Origin: Clostridiaceae bacterium Marseille-Q4149
GTDB lineage: Bacteria; Bacillota; Clostridia; Oscillospirales; Oscillospiraceae
DNA: 64,000 nt
Direction: 5' to 3'
NCBI GenBank assembly: GCA_018228685.1
Contig: CP073691.1
Location: 1,550,001 to 1,614,000 of the forward strand
Position 1 is the first letter of the stretch. Every line of letters begins with the position of its first letter. Both the position numbers and the translations under genes were made by a program. Shown here piece after piece: positions 49,921 to 59,909 of the stretch. Under the pieces are notes generated by a model that saw only the letters and a program-made list of their open reading frames with translations, made no database searches and had not been told where the DNA came from.

Positions 49921-50175
49921 GTCAAAAAAGGCAAAGCCCTTTTTGGCAAAAGGCTTGCAGTCTGCCGCGCGCATAATTTGTTCGCTGAAAGCGAACAAAT
50001 TCCACACTTGCAGACTGAGAAGTGTTTTTTGCGACGTACACGCCCAACGGAAGTCCCCTTGGGGGGCGCCGCCGCAAAAAACGGACCAAACTTGCTTTGC
50101 CGCCTGCGGGCGGCAAACTCTGCGAGGCTTTCTTTGACAAGCTGAGGGCTGTCTCGTGACGAGACAGCCCTCTTT
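49921..50175. repeat. Palindromic repeat element, copy B
   Basis: Begins with an AAAAGGC/GCCCTTTT hairpin, then the 86-bp core (49947-50032) that matches copy A at all but one base. A different middle (50033-50095) contains a CCCCTTGGGGGG stem. The shared TTTGCCGCC/GGGCGGCAAA hairpin, TCTGCGAGGCTT and the terminal hairpin GAGGGCTGTCTC/GAGACAGCCCTC (50144-50172) follow. It fills the gap between two converging genes and may also end the M18 peptidase transcript. Confidence 0.85.
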
Positions 50176-50193
50176 CGGGGTGAAAAATGCGGC

Positions 50194-51474
50194 TCAGCCC
50201 AGAGTCACCTGGGTGTCGGTGAAGGTCAGGGCGGCCTCGTAGCAGGCGGTGACCGCCCGGACGAAGTGAGCCACGTCCCGGCTGCCCATGGTCTCGAAGC
50301 AGGAGTGCATGGCCAGCTGGGCCATGCCGATGTCCACGGTGTTCACCGGCAGCTTGGTGTTGGCGATGTTCCCCAGGGTGGCGCCGCCGGCCTGGTCGGG
50401 ACGGTTGGCGTAGTGCTGGGTGGGCACCTGAGCCCGGCGGCAAATCTCCTGGAAGGCGGCGGCGGAGACGGCGTCGGTGGCATAGCGGGGGGAGTGCTTC
50501 ACCACCACGCCGCCGTTGAGCACCGGGGCCTCGTTGGCGTCCGCCAGCTCCGGGTGGTTGGGGTGGCGGGCATGGCCGTTGTCGCAGGACAGCAGGAAGC
50601 TGTTGGCCACCAGGCGGCGATAGTCCCCGGAGGTGAGGCCCAGGGCGGTGGTGATGGCCGTCAGCGTCTCCGGCAGGAAGGCGGAGGCCGCGCCCTGCTT
50701 GGTCTCGGAGCCAATCTCCTCGTTGTCGAACACACACAGCACCGGGATGGCGGTGGTCTCATGGGCGGTCAGGAAGCCCTGGGTGCAGGCGAACACGCAG
50801 GCCAGGTCGTCCAGCCGGGGGGCGGACAGGAACTCCCCTGCCGGGCCCCAGACGGTGCCGGGCTGGTTGTTATACAGGAACAGGTCCCGGGCCACGATGT
50901 CCTCCGGCTGGCACCCGGCGGCGGCGGCGATCTCCCGGTCGAAGCTGCCCTTCTGCTCCCCGCCGGCGTACAGGGCCACCAGGTCCTGGGCGGGGTTATA
51001 CTTGGTTCCATTGTTGCCGTCCCGGTTCAGGTGGATGGCCACCCGGGGGATCAGGGCCATGTCCTTCTTCATATCCACCAGGCGCATATCCAGGCCGTTT
51101 TCCCGGCGGACCAGCACCCGGCCGGCCACGCTCAGGGGGCGGTCCAGCCAGCAGTCGTTGATCATGCCGCCGTAGCGCTCGGCGGACAGGCGGACAAACT
51201 CGCCGGTCAGCTCCGCATGGTCCCGCAGGCGGAAGCAGGGAGAGTCGGAGTGGCTGGCGGTCAGCACAAAGCCCGTGGGGCGGTCCTGGGGTACACGAAA
51301 GGCCATCAGCGAGGATCCGTTCTTGGTGACAAAATACTTCCCGCCGGGGGTCAGGGTCCACTCCCCTGCCGTCAGCTGGGTGTAACCCTCGGACAGCAGA
51401 CGCTGCCGGAGATTCTCCACCGCGTGGAAGCAGTCGGGGCTTTTCTGAATGTATTGCAGCATGGATGAAATCAT
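50194..51474 (-). CDS. M18 family aminopeptidase
   Basis: A 426-residue zinc aminopeptidase of the aspartyl aminopeptidase family. Metal and catalytic motifs are TASHSDSPCFRL, PRLDDLACVFA, VFDNEEIGSETKQG, DNGHARHPNHPE and the C-terminal METMGSRDVAHF-type segment (FETMGSRDVAHF). It trims acidic N-terminal residues from peptides in the cytosol, consistent with the nearby Opp peptide importer. Start 51474 follows GGGAGG. Confidence 0.93.
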   Translation of the reverse strand: MISSMLQYIQKSPDCFHAVENLRQRLLSEGYTQLTAGEWTLTPGGKYFVTKNGSSLMAFRVPQDRPTGFVLTASHSDSPCFRLRDHAELTGEFVRLSAERYGGMINDCWLDRPLSVAGRVLVRRENGLDMRLVDMKKDMALIPRVAIHLNRDGNNGTKYNPAQDLVALYAGGEQKGSFDREIAAAAGCQPEDIVARDLFLYNNQPGTVWGPAGEFLSAPRLDDLACVFACTQGFLTAHETTAIPVLCVFDNEEIGSETKQGAASAFLPETLTAITTALGLTSGDYRRLVANSFLLSCDNGHARHPNHPELADANEAPVLNGGVVVKHSPRYATDAVSAAAFQEICRRAQVPTQHYANRPDQAGGATLGNIANTKLPVNTVDIGMAQLAMHSCFETMGSRDVAHFVRAVTACYEAALTFTDTQVTLG

Positions 51475-51505
51475 GATAATCCTCCCATTTTTCGATAATG
51501 CGTAT

Positions 51506-51542
51506 AAAAAGGGGCGTCCTCCGGCTGGAGGACGCCCCTTTT
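51506..51542 (-). terminator. Terminator of the opp operon
   Basis: Minus strand GGGGCGTCCTCC, loop AGCC, GGAGGACGCCCC, then TTTTT; a 12-bp perfect stem downstream of the last opp-linked gene. Confidence 0.92.
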
Positions 51543-51562
51543 GGGGTCTGATCTTTCCGCAG

Positions 51563-51859
51563 TCAGCGGAACAGAAGCGTCAGAATCAGGATAAACACTC
51601 CGAATCCCACCAGATAAGCCGCACAGATCAGCAGCGACGCCTTCATGGTTCCGAAGAAGAAGGCATGCCGGTCCTGCTTGCTCAGGGAATCGTCAACCCA
51701 GGGGGGAGATTTCTTGGCTTCCTCCCGCTCCTCCGGCTGCTCCTCCCGCTGGTAAGCGCTGCCGGGCAGATTGCCGAACAGCGACGGACGCTTCACCTGG
51801 GACATGTCCGCTATGGTGCGGCCGTCGTCGTCCTCCCAGTGTTTTTCCTTCCTGGCCAT
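51563..51859 (-). CDS. Small membrane protein at the end of the opp operon
   Basis: A 98-residue protein with a charged N-terminal 65 residues ([32 protein letters not shown]) and one C-terminal helix (about residues 74-96). Its ATG overlaps the oppF stop by one base, so it is made from the same transcript. No family is recognised. Confidence 0.75.
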   Translation of the reverse strand: MARKEKHWEDDDGRTIADMSQVKRPSLFGNLPGSAYQREEQPEEREEAKKSPPWVDDSLSKQDRHAFFFGTMKASLLICAAYLVGFGVFILILTLLFR

Positions 51860-52878
51860 TACTTCTGGTCGTACAGGTGGCAGACCACGAAGTGGCCGGG
51901 CTCGATCTCACGCTGCTCGGGCACCTCGGTCTTGCACTGCTCCATGCACTGGGCACAGCGGGTGTGGAACTTGCAGCCTGCGGGGGGATTGGCGGGGGAA
52001 GGGATGGAGCCCTCCAGCACGATGCGGTTCATCTTGGCCGTGGGGTCCGGCACGGGGATGGCGGAGAACAGGGCCTTGGTGTAGGGGTGCAGAGGATTCT
52101 TGAAGATATCCTCGGTGGCGCCGTATTCCACCAGGTTGCCCAGGTACATGACGCCCACGGTGTCGGAGATGTGCTCCACCACGGACAGGTCGTGGGAGAT
52201 GAACAGGTAGGTGAACTTGTACTGCTCCTGGAGCTCCTTCAGCAGGTTGATGATCTGGGCCTGGATGGACACGTCCAGAGCGGAAACGGGCTCATCGCAG
52301 ACGATGAACTCGGGCTTCAGAGCCAGAGCGCGGGCGATGCAGATACGCTGGCGCTGGCCGCCGGAGAACTCGTGGGGATAGCGGTCCTTGTGGAAGGACT
52401 GCAGGCCGCAGTCGTCCATGACCTTGTCGATGTAGTCGTCGAACTCCTCCTTGGAGACCAGTCCGTGCTCACGGACGGCCTCGCCGATGATCTCGCCCAC
52501 GGGCATACGGGGCTGCAGAGAGGAGAAGGGGTCCTGGAAGATGATCTGCATCTTGGTGCGCATGTCGCGCATCTCCTTGGCGTTGAGGTCATAGACCTCC
52601 TGGCCGTTGAACAGCACCTGGCCGCCGGTCTTTTCGCCGGACAGACGGAGGATGGTGCGGCCGGTGGTGGTCTTGCCGCAGCCGGATTCGCCCACCAGAC
52701 CCATGGTGGTGCCGCGCTTGAGGTTGAAGGTGACGCCGTCCACGGCCTTCACGTAACCCACGGTCTTGTTGAGCATACCACCCTTGATGGGGAAGTATTT
52801 CTTCAGGTCCTTGACCTGGAGGATATACTGAGGATCGTACTGGACCTGCTCCTCAGCGGTCTTCTTGACATCAGCCAT
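51859..52878 (-). CDS. oppF: Oligopeptide ABC transporter ATP-binding protein OppF
   Basis: A 339-residue ATPase. Walker [14 protein letters not shown] is near residues 59-71; signature [14 protein letters not shown], Walker [13 protein letters not shown] and H-loop FISHDLSV follow. The C-terminal Cys-containing oligopeptide domain has [17 protein letters not shown], typical of OppD/F. It overlaps oppD by 8 nt. Confidence 0.95.
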   Translation of the reverse strand: MADVKKTAEEQVQYDPQYILQVKDLKKYFPIKGGMLNKTVGYVKAVDGVTFNLKRGTTMGLVGESGCGKTTTGRTILRLSGEKTGGQVLFNGQEVYDLNAKEMRDMRTKMQIIFQDPFSSLQPRMPVGEIIGEAVREHGLVSKEEFDDYIDKVMDDCGLQSFHKDRYPHEFSGGQRQRICIARALALKPEFIVCDEPVSALDVSIQAQIINLLKELQEQYKFTYLFISHDLSVVEHISDTVGVMYLGNLVEYGATEDIFKNPLHPYTKALFSAIPVPDPTAKMNRIVLEGSIPSPANPPAGCKFHTRCAQCMEQCKTEVPEQREIEPGHFVVCHLYDQK

Positions 52879-54028
52879 TCTGAGCGTCCTCCTTTCCGTA
52901 GTAACGGTAGCAACTGACCATATGGGTGGGGGACAGCTGGATCATGTGAGGATACTCACCCTGGCAGCCTTCCACGCACATTTCGCAGCGATCCTTGAAA
53001 TAGCAGTAGTTGGGCATGTTGATGGGGTTGGGGACCTTGCCGGGGATGGAATACAGCTTATCCACCTTCTTACCGACCATGGGCTTGGAGGCCATCAGGC
53101 CGATGGTGTAGGGGTGAGCGGGATTGGCGAAGATCTCCTGGGCGGTGCCCTTTTCCACCACGCGGCCGGCGTACATGACCACCACATAGTCTGCCATCTC
53201 GGCGATGACACCCAGGTCGTGGGTAATCAGCATGATGGAGGAGTTGATCTTATCCTTCAGGTTGCGCAGCAGGTCCAGGATCTGGGCCTGGATGGTCACG
53301 TCCAGAGCCGTGGTAGGCTCGTCGGCGATGATCAGGCGGGGATTGCAGGACAGGGCCATGGCAATCATGACACGCTGACGCATACCGCCGGACAACTCGT
53401 GGGGGTACATCTTATAGACGCCCTCGCTGTTGGCGATGCCGGCCATCTCCAGCAGATGGATGGAGCGGGCCTTGATATCCTCGGGGGTCTTGCCCTCACC
53501 GTCGTGCAGGGCAATAACCTCGTCCAGCTGGGCGCCGATGCGGAACACCGGGTTCAGGCTGGTCATGGGCTCCTGGAAAATCATGGACATGTAGTTGCCG
53601 CGGAGCTTCTGCATCTGCTCAATGGGGGTCTTGGTGATGTCGTAGGCCTTGCCGTTGCCGAGATTCAGGCGAATCTCGCCCTCCACCACCTGGCCCTGGG
53701 GCCGCTGGAGCAACTGCATGATGGACAGGCTGGTAACGGACTTGCCGCAGCCGGACTCGCCCACCACGCCCACGGTCTTGCCGATGGGCACGTCGAAGGA
53801 GACGCCGTCCACGGCGCGGACGGTACCCACGTCAGAGAAGAAGTAGGTGTGCAGGTTCTCGATCTCCAGGGAGTTATTCTGGTCGTGCATCTGGGTGAGG
53901 AACTCCTCCTCAGGCACGTTCTTGCGCTTGTGCAGCTTTTCAAACTGGTCCGTGATCTTGCGGTTCTCCCGGGAAATCCGGCGAGACTCCTTGGCGGACA
54001 GATAGCCGCTTTCGTTTTTCTTAGCCAT
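52871..54028 (-). CDS. oppD: Oligopeptide ABC transporter ATP-binding protein OppD
   Basis: A 385-residue ATPase with a charged extension of about 50 residues before the usual start of the domain ([19 protein letters not shown]). Walker [10 protein letters not shown], signature [14 protein letters not shown], Walker [13 protein letters not shown] and the C-terminal Cys motif [14 protein letters not shown] are intact. It works as a heterodimer with OppF. Confidence 0.95.
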   Translation of the reverse strand: MAKKNESGYLSAKESRRISRENRKITDQFEKLHKRKNVPEEEFLTQMHDQNNSLEIENLHTYFFSDVGTVRAVDGVSFDVPIGKTVGVVGESGCGKSVTSLSIMQLLQRPQGQVVEGEIRLNLGNGKAYDITKTPIEQMQKLRGNYMSMIFQEPMTSLNPVFRIGAQLDEVIALHDGEGKTPEDIKARSIHLLEMAGIANSEGVYKMYPHELSGGMRQRVMIAMALSCNPRLIIADEPTTALDVTIQAQILDLLRNLKDKINSSIMLITHDLGVIAEMADYVVVMYAGRVVEKGTAQEIFANPAHPYTIGLMASKPMVGKKVDKLYSIPGKVPNPINMPNYCYFKDRCEMCVEGCQGEYPHMIQLSPTHMVSCYRYYGKEDAQNG

Positions 54029-54044
54029 ATGATCTCCTCCTTCC

Positions 54045-55769
54045 TCAGCGCTTCATCTTCGGGTCAAAGGCATCCCGCAGACCGTCGCCAACCAGGTTGA
54101 ATGCCAGAACCGTCAGCAGCAGCAGCACGCCGGCGGGGATCCAGATGAACCAATAGGTGGTCAGAACGTGGGTGTTATTGACGTCGCTGATGATATTGCC
54201 CCAGGAAGCGAAGGGGAACTTGACGCCCAGGCCCAGGAAGGACAGGGTAGCCTCGGTGATGATGACGCTGCCCAGGCCCATGGTGCAGGTGACGATCAGC
54301 TGGGGAATGACATTGGGGATCAGGTGCTTGAAGATCCGGCGGGACACGCTGAGGCCGCAGGCCTCGGCGGCGGTCATGTACTCCTGCTCACGCAGGGACA
54401 GGATCTGGCCGCGGACCAGACGGGCGATACCGGCCCAGCCCAGGAAGCCCAGGATCAGCATTAAGTAGACCATTCGGATGGTGGGGTCCACGCGGGATGC
54501 ATCCATGGCCGCGCCCAGAATGATGATGATGGGCATGGAGGGGATGCAGTAGAAAATATCGACGATACGCATGATCAGGTTATCCACCCAGCCGCCGAAG
54601 TAGCCGGAGATACCGCCGAAGATCACGCCGATGACGGTCTCAATGATGATGACGATGAAGCCGATCAGCAGGGAGACGCGGCCGCCGTACATCAGGCGGG
54701 TCAGCATATCCATACCGTACATATCGGTGCCCAGCCAGTGGTCCTTGCTGGGGAAGGAATACTGATCGTACTGACGGCTGGGCTTCTCCTGGAGGATCTT
54801 CCAGCTCATGGTGGCGGGATCATACTCCAGATCGTACTCAGCGGTGGCGCTGGTGGGAGTATCCTCCTGGGTGGGAGCGTTGGGGTCCTCGGTGTTGATG
54901 CCGGAGGACGGCTCCTCGGTGTCGGGCTCCTCCTCAGGCTCCTCGGCGACGATCAGGGACTCGTCGGTATAGCTGAAGGCAGCCTTGCCGTTTTCAGCTG
55001 TGGCAATGGCGGCATACAGCTTCTCCTTGAAGTCGCGGCTCAGGAACACGTCGGGGGAAATGGCGTTGACGATGATGTTGCTGACATAGGCCACATCGGC
55101 GCCGTCCTGGGAGGTGATGCTGCCATCCTCGGCCAGGGTGTAGGCTACGCCGTCGGCGGTGAATTCCTTAGCGCCGGAGGCGGAGGCCAGTAGGGCCTGA
55201 TACTTGAAGTCGAAGGACAGGGTGCTGTCCTTGGCGGAGGCGTTCACCAGCTTCTTGCCGGCGTAGCCCACCACCTGACCGTTGTATTCCACGGAATAGA
55301 AGTCGTCGGAAACCTTGGTCAGGGTGAAGTTGTCGCTCTTGTTGGAGAAGGTGGTCTTCCCCTGCTGGATGGCCAGCATAGCTCTGGCCTGGGCGGTGAG
55401 GCCGAACACCTCGTCGTTGTTGCTGGCGTACTGGAACTCGGTGTTTTCCTTGGCCGCGCCGAAGTCACGGCGGATGGTCTTATCGGTGTAGAAGAACTGG
55501 TCCTGACCATAGGGGGAGATCAGGCCGCCGATGAAGGAAAACACGAACATGAAAACCAGGATGACCAGACCGGTGACGGCCATGCGGTTGCGGATGAAGC
55601 GCTTGGCCACCAGCATACCGGGAGAAAGGACCTTAACACGACGGTCATCGTTCAGAGAATACTGCTCCTGAGCAGGCTCCTGGTCGGCGTGCTTCATTTC
55701 CTCGCGGATCTCCTCACGGATCTCCTGCTCGACCTGCTGCTCATTGATCTTATCTTTGCGATCTGCCAT
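54045..55769 (-). CDS. oppC: Oligopeptide ABC transporter permease OppC with large extracytoplasmic insert
   Basis: A 574-residue permease; typical OppC has about 300 residues. After an acidic cytoplasmic start and helix 1 (about residues 64-86) there is an external insert of about 250 residues (about 87-345). It includes an acidic low-complexity linker (EEPEEEPDTEEPSSG). Normal OppC helices follow, with the EAA motif AAEACGLSVSRRIFKHLIPN. HWLGTDMYGMDMLTRLMYGG starts the conserved part. A similar insert occurs in some clostridial OppC proteins; its role is unknown. Confidence 0.9.
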   Translation of the reverse strand: MADRKDKINEQQVEQEIREEIREEMKHADQEPAQEQYSLNDDRRVKVLSPGMLVAKRFIRNRMAVTGLVILVFMFVFSFIGGLISPYGQDQFFYTDKTIRRDFGAAKENTEFQYASNNDEVFGLTAQARAMLAIQQGKTTFSNKSDNFTLTKVSDDFYSVEYNGQVVGYAGKKLVNASAKDSTLSFDFKYQALLASASGAKEFTADGVAYTLAEDGSITSQDGADVAYVSNIIVNAISPDVFLSRDFKEKLYAAIATAENGKAAFSYTDESLIVAEEPEEEPDTEEPSSGINTEDPNAPTQEDTPTSATAEYDLEYDPATMSWKILQEKPSRQYDQYSFPSKDHWLGTDMYGMDMLTRLMYGGRVSLLIGFIVIIIETVIGVIFGGISGYFGGWVDNLIMRIVDIFYCIPSMPIIIILGAAMDASRVDPTIRMVYLMLILGFLGWAGIARLVRGQILSLREQEYMTAAEACGLSVSRRIFKHLIPNVIPQLIVTCTMGLGSVIITEATLSFLGLGVKFPFASWGNIISDVNNTHVLTTYWFIWIPAGVLLLLTVLAFNLVGDGLRDAFDPKMKR

Positions 55770-55788
55770 TTTATTTCCTCCTCCCTTC

Positions 55789-56775
55789 TTAAGCGATGCG
55801 TACCCGCGGATCCACCACGGCGTACAGAATATCAGAAATCAAGTTACCCAACAGGGTCAGCACGGCCATAAAGACCAGGTAGAACATGGAGAACGGAATG
55901 TCGCCGCCCACCATGGACTGGTAGGAAATGTAGCCGATGCCGGGGATGGAGTACAGCGTCTCGGTGATCAGTGCACCGGAGAACAGGCCGGGCAGAGAAC
56001 CGCCGATGATGGTGACCAGGGGGATCAGGGTGTTGCGGAACGCATGGTGATAGATGACCTTGCGCTCGGACAGACCCTTGGCCCGGGCCGTGCGGATGAA
56101 GTCAGCGTTGAGCACCTCCAGCATGTTGGTGCGGGTGTAACGCATGAGGGAACCGACACTGATAACCACCAGGGTGACGATGGGCAGAACCAGATGATGT
56201 CCCATGTCCAGGAGCTTCGCGAAGGCTGAGAGCTGCTCGTGATTACGGCCGGTGAGACCATACAGGTCGAACCAGCCCAGCTTCACGGAGAAAAACAGCT
56301 TCAGCAGAGAAGCAAAGAAGAAGGTGGGCAGCGAAATACCGGCCAGAGCCAGCACCGAAATGACATAGTCTGTCTTGCTGTACTGCTTGGTGGCGGCAAT
56401 GACGCCCAGGGGGATCGCGATGATGATCTCCAGCACGAAGGCGATAAGGCCCATGAAGAAGGAGATCCACACGCAGCTGTTGAATACTTCCGTGACGGGT
56501 TTGGTCCACAGCCAGCTGTCGCCGAAGTTGAAGGTCAGCATCTGACCCAGCCATTTGAAGAAGCCGGGAACAATGCCCACGTCCAGATTGTACATTCTGG
56601 TGAGCTGCTCCATCCACTCCTCAAAGGACTTGGAGTTGGGCTGCATGGACTTCTGACGCGCCATAGCCTCCACGTAGGACGTGGGGAGACAGCGCATCAA
56701 TGCGTAGATGACGAATGCGACAAGGAACAGGATGACGATTGAGATTAGAATTCTTTTGATGATGTATTTGCGCAC
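55789..56775 (-). CDS. oppB: Oligopeptide ABC transporter permease OppB
   Basis: A 328-residue permease with six helices, starting VRKYIIKRILISIVILFLV. The EAA loop is TARAKGLSERKVIYHHAFRN. The start is GTG at 56775 with GGAGGG 6 nt upstream; an in-frame ATG at 56823 would add 16 residues with no ribosome-binding site. It is 13-20 nt from oppC and 221 nt from oppA. Confidence 0.93.
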   Translation of the reverse strand: MRKYIIKRILISIVILFLVAFVIYALMRCLPTSYVEAMARQKSMQPNSKSFEEWMEQLTRMYNLDVGIVPGFFKWLGQMLTFNFGDSWLWTKPVTEVFNSCVWISFFMGLIAFVLEIIIAIPLGVIAATKQYSKTDYVISVLALAGISLPTFFFASLLKLFFSVKLGWFDLYGLTGRNHEQLSAFAKLLDMGHHLVLPIVTLVVISVGSLMRYTRTNMLEVLNADFIRTARAKGLSERKVIYHHAFRNTLIPLVTIIGGSLPGLFSGALITETLYSIPGIGYISYQSMVGGDIPFSMFYLVFMAVLTLLGNLISDILYAVVDPRVRIA

Positions 56776-56916
56776 TGATAACCCTCCGATCTGATGATAC
56801 AGTGATGCAGATTGGCGGAACACGTCTGCTCCGCCCCTCCCTATAGACTACCCACTGCACATCAAGCAACACCCCCGGCCCCGCCCGGGTCGCTCCTTGA
56901 TATGCAGTCGGGGCAC

Positions 56917-56942
56917 CCCCCGGCGGCCGGAGCCGCCGGGGG
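56917..56942 (-). other. GC-rich hairpin between oppA and oppB
   Basis: CCCCCGGCGGC/GCCGCCGGGGG, 11-bp stem with a 4-nt loop, without a T-tract. It probably protects the 3' end of an oppA-only transcript or reduces read-through, as is common after binding-protein genes. The rest of 56776-56996 holds nothing evident. Confidence 0.6.
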
Positions 56943-56996
56943 CGTACCTTGTGACTTAACCTATGTTGTCGTACAGGTCTTGGGTGCGGAACTTTG

Positions 56997-59270
56997 TCAG
57001 TTCAGCTCGATCTTCTCGACCTCGCTCAGCCAGCCATAGAAGGTGGTGATGTCGGGGGTAACAGTGTTCATGTTGACACGCTCGGTGGAGAAGATGATGG
57101 CGTTCTGACGCTGATAGACAGGAACCTCAACGGCCCAGTCAACGATGATGTCCAGGCAGGACTTGTACAGAGTCTTACGATAGCTCTGGTCCAGAGAATT
57201 GCGGGCATCCAGAATCAGCTGGTTCAGCTCGGCATCGTTGATGTCGTACATGTAGTTGGAGCCGCCGGCAGCCTTGCCGTCCATGCCGGAGAAGTAGATC
57301 TGATACATATCAGGATCCGGGGTGGCGCTCCAAGCGGCAGCCCACATGTCAGCCTGGTCGGCCTCGATGGTATCCCACAGCTGCGTGCTGTCGGACAGGT
57401 CGGTGACGATCAGGTGCACGCCGATCTTCTCCAGAGCCTTGGAGGCCTCGGTGAGGATCATGAAGGAGGGGTGATCGCCCTTGCCGTCGGCGGGGATCAG
57501 GGCCTCGCGCTCGATGGCGTAGTTAGCGGTATCCATACCACCCTCGGGGTTGGAGACGACCTTGCCGTTCTCGACCTTGCAGCCGGCGGCCTCGAAGAAG
57601 CCCAGGGCAGCCTGCAGGGCGGCCTCATACTTCTGCTCGTCGGTCATGTCGGAGGTATAGATGTCCTTACCCTGAGCATCCACAGAGAAAGCGACCTTGT
57701 AGCCAGGATCAGCAGCCTGAGGAGTAGCCCAAGAGGTGTTGGAGATGGGGTAGTTGATGACGGAAGCTCTCTCGCCATAGTAGGACTCGATGGCGACGGT
57801 GCGGTAAGCAGCCAGAACGGTGGCGAAAGCCTTACGATAAGCCTTGGAGGCATCGGAGCCGGGCTCCTTGTTGACGTTCATGGTGTTGGCGCTCATGCCG
57901 AGGTAACCATAGCCCAGGTTATCCACGGTATCGGTGGTGATGGCGGGGCCGTTGACATCGTCGTTCTTGTTGGCAGCCTTGATGGCGTCCACGGTGGTGG
58001 AGCTGAAGGAAGGATCGGTGATATCCACGGTGCCGGTGACGACGCCGTTCAGCTTATCGTCTTCCTGAGTCTGCAGGAAGTTGACATACTTGGTCTTGGG
58101 GGCGCCCAGATAGTAGGAATCGTTAGCCTCGAAGTTAACGGTACCATTCTCGAACTTGATGAACTTGTAGGGGCCAGCACCCAGGGGGGTGGTGGTCTTC
58201 TCGCGAACGTGGCTCAGATCGCCCTTGTCAAAGCCGAACTTGTTGTTGTCGTAGTCATACTTGGTCTTCTCGCCATAGTAGTGCATGGGGGCGATGGTCA
58301 CACCCAGCTGATAGATGGCGGTGGCGTCGACCTGGGTCAGGGAGACGGTCATGCTGTAGTCGCCGGTCTTCTTGATGCCGGAGATGTTGGCAGCGGAGGT
58401 GCCGGTCTCGATACCCTTGGTGTACTTGGTCTCGTAGTCGTTCAGCAGGCTGGTGAAGGTGGTGCCTTCGGGCTTCTCAGTGTCGACAGCCTCGGCCAGG
58501 GAGGGATACTTGGCGACGATGGCGTTGAAGGCATCAGCCTCGGTAGCATCGGCGGGCAGCTCGAAGCCCCAGTTGGCCATGCAGGCGGCAACGGAATCGC
58601 CCTCGGCGTTAGCGCCCTGGGCAATGCAGTACTGCATGATGGCCTGGACGAACTTCACGCCGGCCTGATCCACGTCAGCCCAGAAGGCAGTCTGATCCGC
58701 CTCTTTCCACTTGGAGAAGTCGGTGTTGTCGCGGCCGGCAGCCAGCATCAGGTTGTACAGGGTGTCCATACCGGAACGGTAAGCATCCATGCCCTGGATG
58801 GGCAGAGCAAACAGGGTGCTGTTGCCGTCGTAGGTAGGATCGCACAGGACGTACATGGAGAAGATGACATCGTCGATGGTGATAGGCTCGCCGTCGGAGA
58901 ACTTCAGGTCCTCGCGCAGCTTGAAGTTGTAGTCCACAGTGCCATCGGTGTTCTCCACGATCTCGCAGTCAGCGGGACCATGGTAGGTGTAGTCGGTGCC
59001 ATTGTAGGCCTTGGTTTCGCCTTCGATACCCTTCATGATGATGGCGCCCTGGCGATCGCTGTTCAGCAGGCTGATAGCGGTCATGACCCAGACGTCCTGG
59101 TCATAAGCGGTCTCGGAGAAGAAGGGGGAGAACTTGCTGTTGAACGGGGAATAACCCACGACCAACGGGGTGTCGTTGTTCTGCTTGCCTTTGTTGCCGC
59201 AGCCAACGAACAGGCCCAGGCACATGACAGCGCAAAGTACCAGAGCCAAGATACGGGTAGCTTTCTTCAT
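56997..59270 (-). CDS. oppA: Oligopeptide-binding lipoprotein OppA
   Basis: A 757-residue family-5 solute-binding protein, longer than typical OppA (about 550). The signal MKKATRILALVLCAVMCLGL ends in the lipobox LFVGC (lipid Cys24). Domain I has SPFFSETAYDQDVWVM, LREDLKFSDGEPITIDDVIF is the family motif, and YKFIKFENG and the C-terminal YQRQNAIIFS region follow. It captures peptides outside the membrane for OppBCDF. Start follows TTAAGGAGGATT. Confidence 0.93.
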   Translation of the reverse strand: MKKATRILALVLCAVMCLGLFVGCGNKGKQNNDTPLVVGYSPFNSKFSPFFSETAYDQDVWVMTAISLLNSDRQGAIIMKGIEGETKAYNGTDYTYHGPADCEIVENTDGTVDYNFKLREDLKFSDGEPITIDDVIFSMYVLCDPTYDGNSTLFALPIQGMDAYRSGMDTLYNLMLAAGRDNTDFSKWKEADQTAFWADVDQAGVKFVQAIMQYCIAQGANAEGDSVAACMANWGFELPADATEADAFNAIVAKYPSLAEAVDTEKPEGTTFTSLLNDYETKYTKGIETGTSAANISGIKKTGDYSMTVSLTQVDATAIYQLGVTIAPMHYYGEKTKYDYDNNKFGFDKGDLSHVREKTTTPLGAGPYKFIKFENGTVNFEANDSYYLGAPKTKYVNFLQTQEDDKLNGVVTGTVDITDPSFSSTTVDAIKAANKNDDVNGPAITTDTVDNLGYGYLGMSANTMNVNKEPGSDASKAYRKAFATVLAAYRTVAIESYYGERASVINYPISNTSWATPQAADPGYKVAFSVDAQGKDIYTSDMTDEQKYEAALQAALGFFEAAGCKVENGKVVSNPEGGMDTANYAIEREALIPADGKGDHPSFMILTEASKALEKIGVHLIVTDLSDSTQLWDTIEADQADMWAAAWSATPDPDMYQIYFSGMDGKAAGGSNYMYDINDAELNQLILDARNSLDQSYRKTLYKSCLDIIVDWAVEVPVYQRQNAIIFSTERVNMNTVTPDITTFYGWLSEVEKIELN

Positions 59271-59336
59271 TGGAATCCTCCTTAAATTTTTTTGAACACG
59301 GGCAGAAGCCCGGAGTTCACAAAAGAAATTGGTGGA

Positions 59337-59909
59337 TCACGCCTGAGGCGTATCCAAGTCCCGGGCGGGGAGCTTTTCCCATTTCAGGGTCAGCATATAC
59401 CGCCACAGGAGCCACGCTCCCCCGGCCACCAGCGCCTTCAGCGCCAGGTAGGCGATCACGGAGGCCACGCGGCCACCGGAGCCGTTCATGGCCAGGTACA
59501 GCACCATGGTCACGAAGCCCAGGCCCGCGAAGATCATGCAGAGCATGGCCCGGTGGGGCAGCGCCTGCACGCTCTTTTTATAAATGTACTCCCGGATGGG
59601 TTCCTCCGCCTTCCGCAGCCGGAGCACCGCCCAGATCACGCTGACCGCCGCCGCGGCCTCGCAGATATAGGGGAGGATGACGTACCAGCAGTTCAGCATG
59701 GCGGGGGCATCGCTGCAGCCGCCGGCCACCACGGCCAGCATGACGGCAACGCTCAGTCCCAGCAGCTCCCGCTGTACCCGGTCGCGGCTGCGGCCCTGGT
59801 CCACATAGGAGTAGTGGGCGCCGGTATATACATAATCACCGGCAAGATTCACATGGAAATCGTTGAGATGGGCACGGCGTCCGCCGCGCTTTTTATTCTT
59901 TTCTGCCAT
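59337..59909 (-). CDS. Membrane protein heading the opp operon
   Basis: A 190-residue protein. A basic N-terminus (MAEKNKKRGGRRAHLNDFHV) is followed by DYVYTGAHYSYV and four helices (about 60-80, 87-105, 125-145, 152-172). Not recognised. Start 59909 has AAAGGAAAG 4 nt upstream. Only 66 nt and no terminator separate it from oppA, so the operon promoter at 60038-60066 serves both. Confidence 0.75.
   Translation of the reverse strand: MAEKNKKRGGRRAHLNDFHVNLAGDYVYTGAHYSYVDQGRSRDRVQRELLGLSVAVMLAVVAGGCSDAPAMLNCWYVILPYICEAAAAVSVIWAVLRLRKAEEPIREYIYKKSVQALPHRAMLCMIFAGLGFVTMVLYLAMNGSGGRVASVIAYLALKALVAGGAWLLWRYMLTLKWEKLPARDLDTPQA

Noticed and set aside
51859..59909. Recently transferred opp operon
   Set aside because: Base composition is slightly lower in places, but codon use resembles the highly expressed rpsB and tsf genes and no mobility genes flank it.
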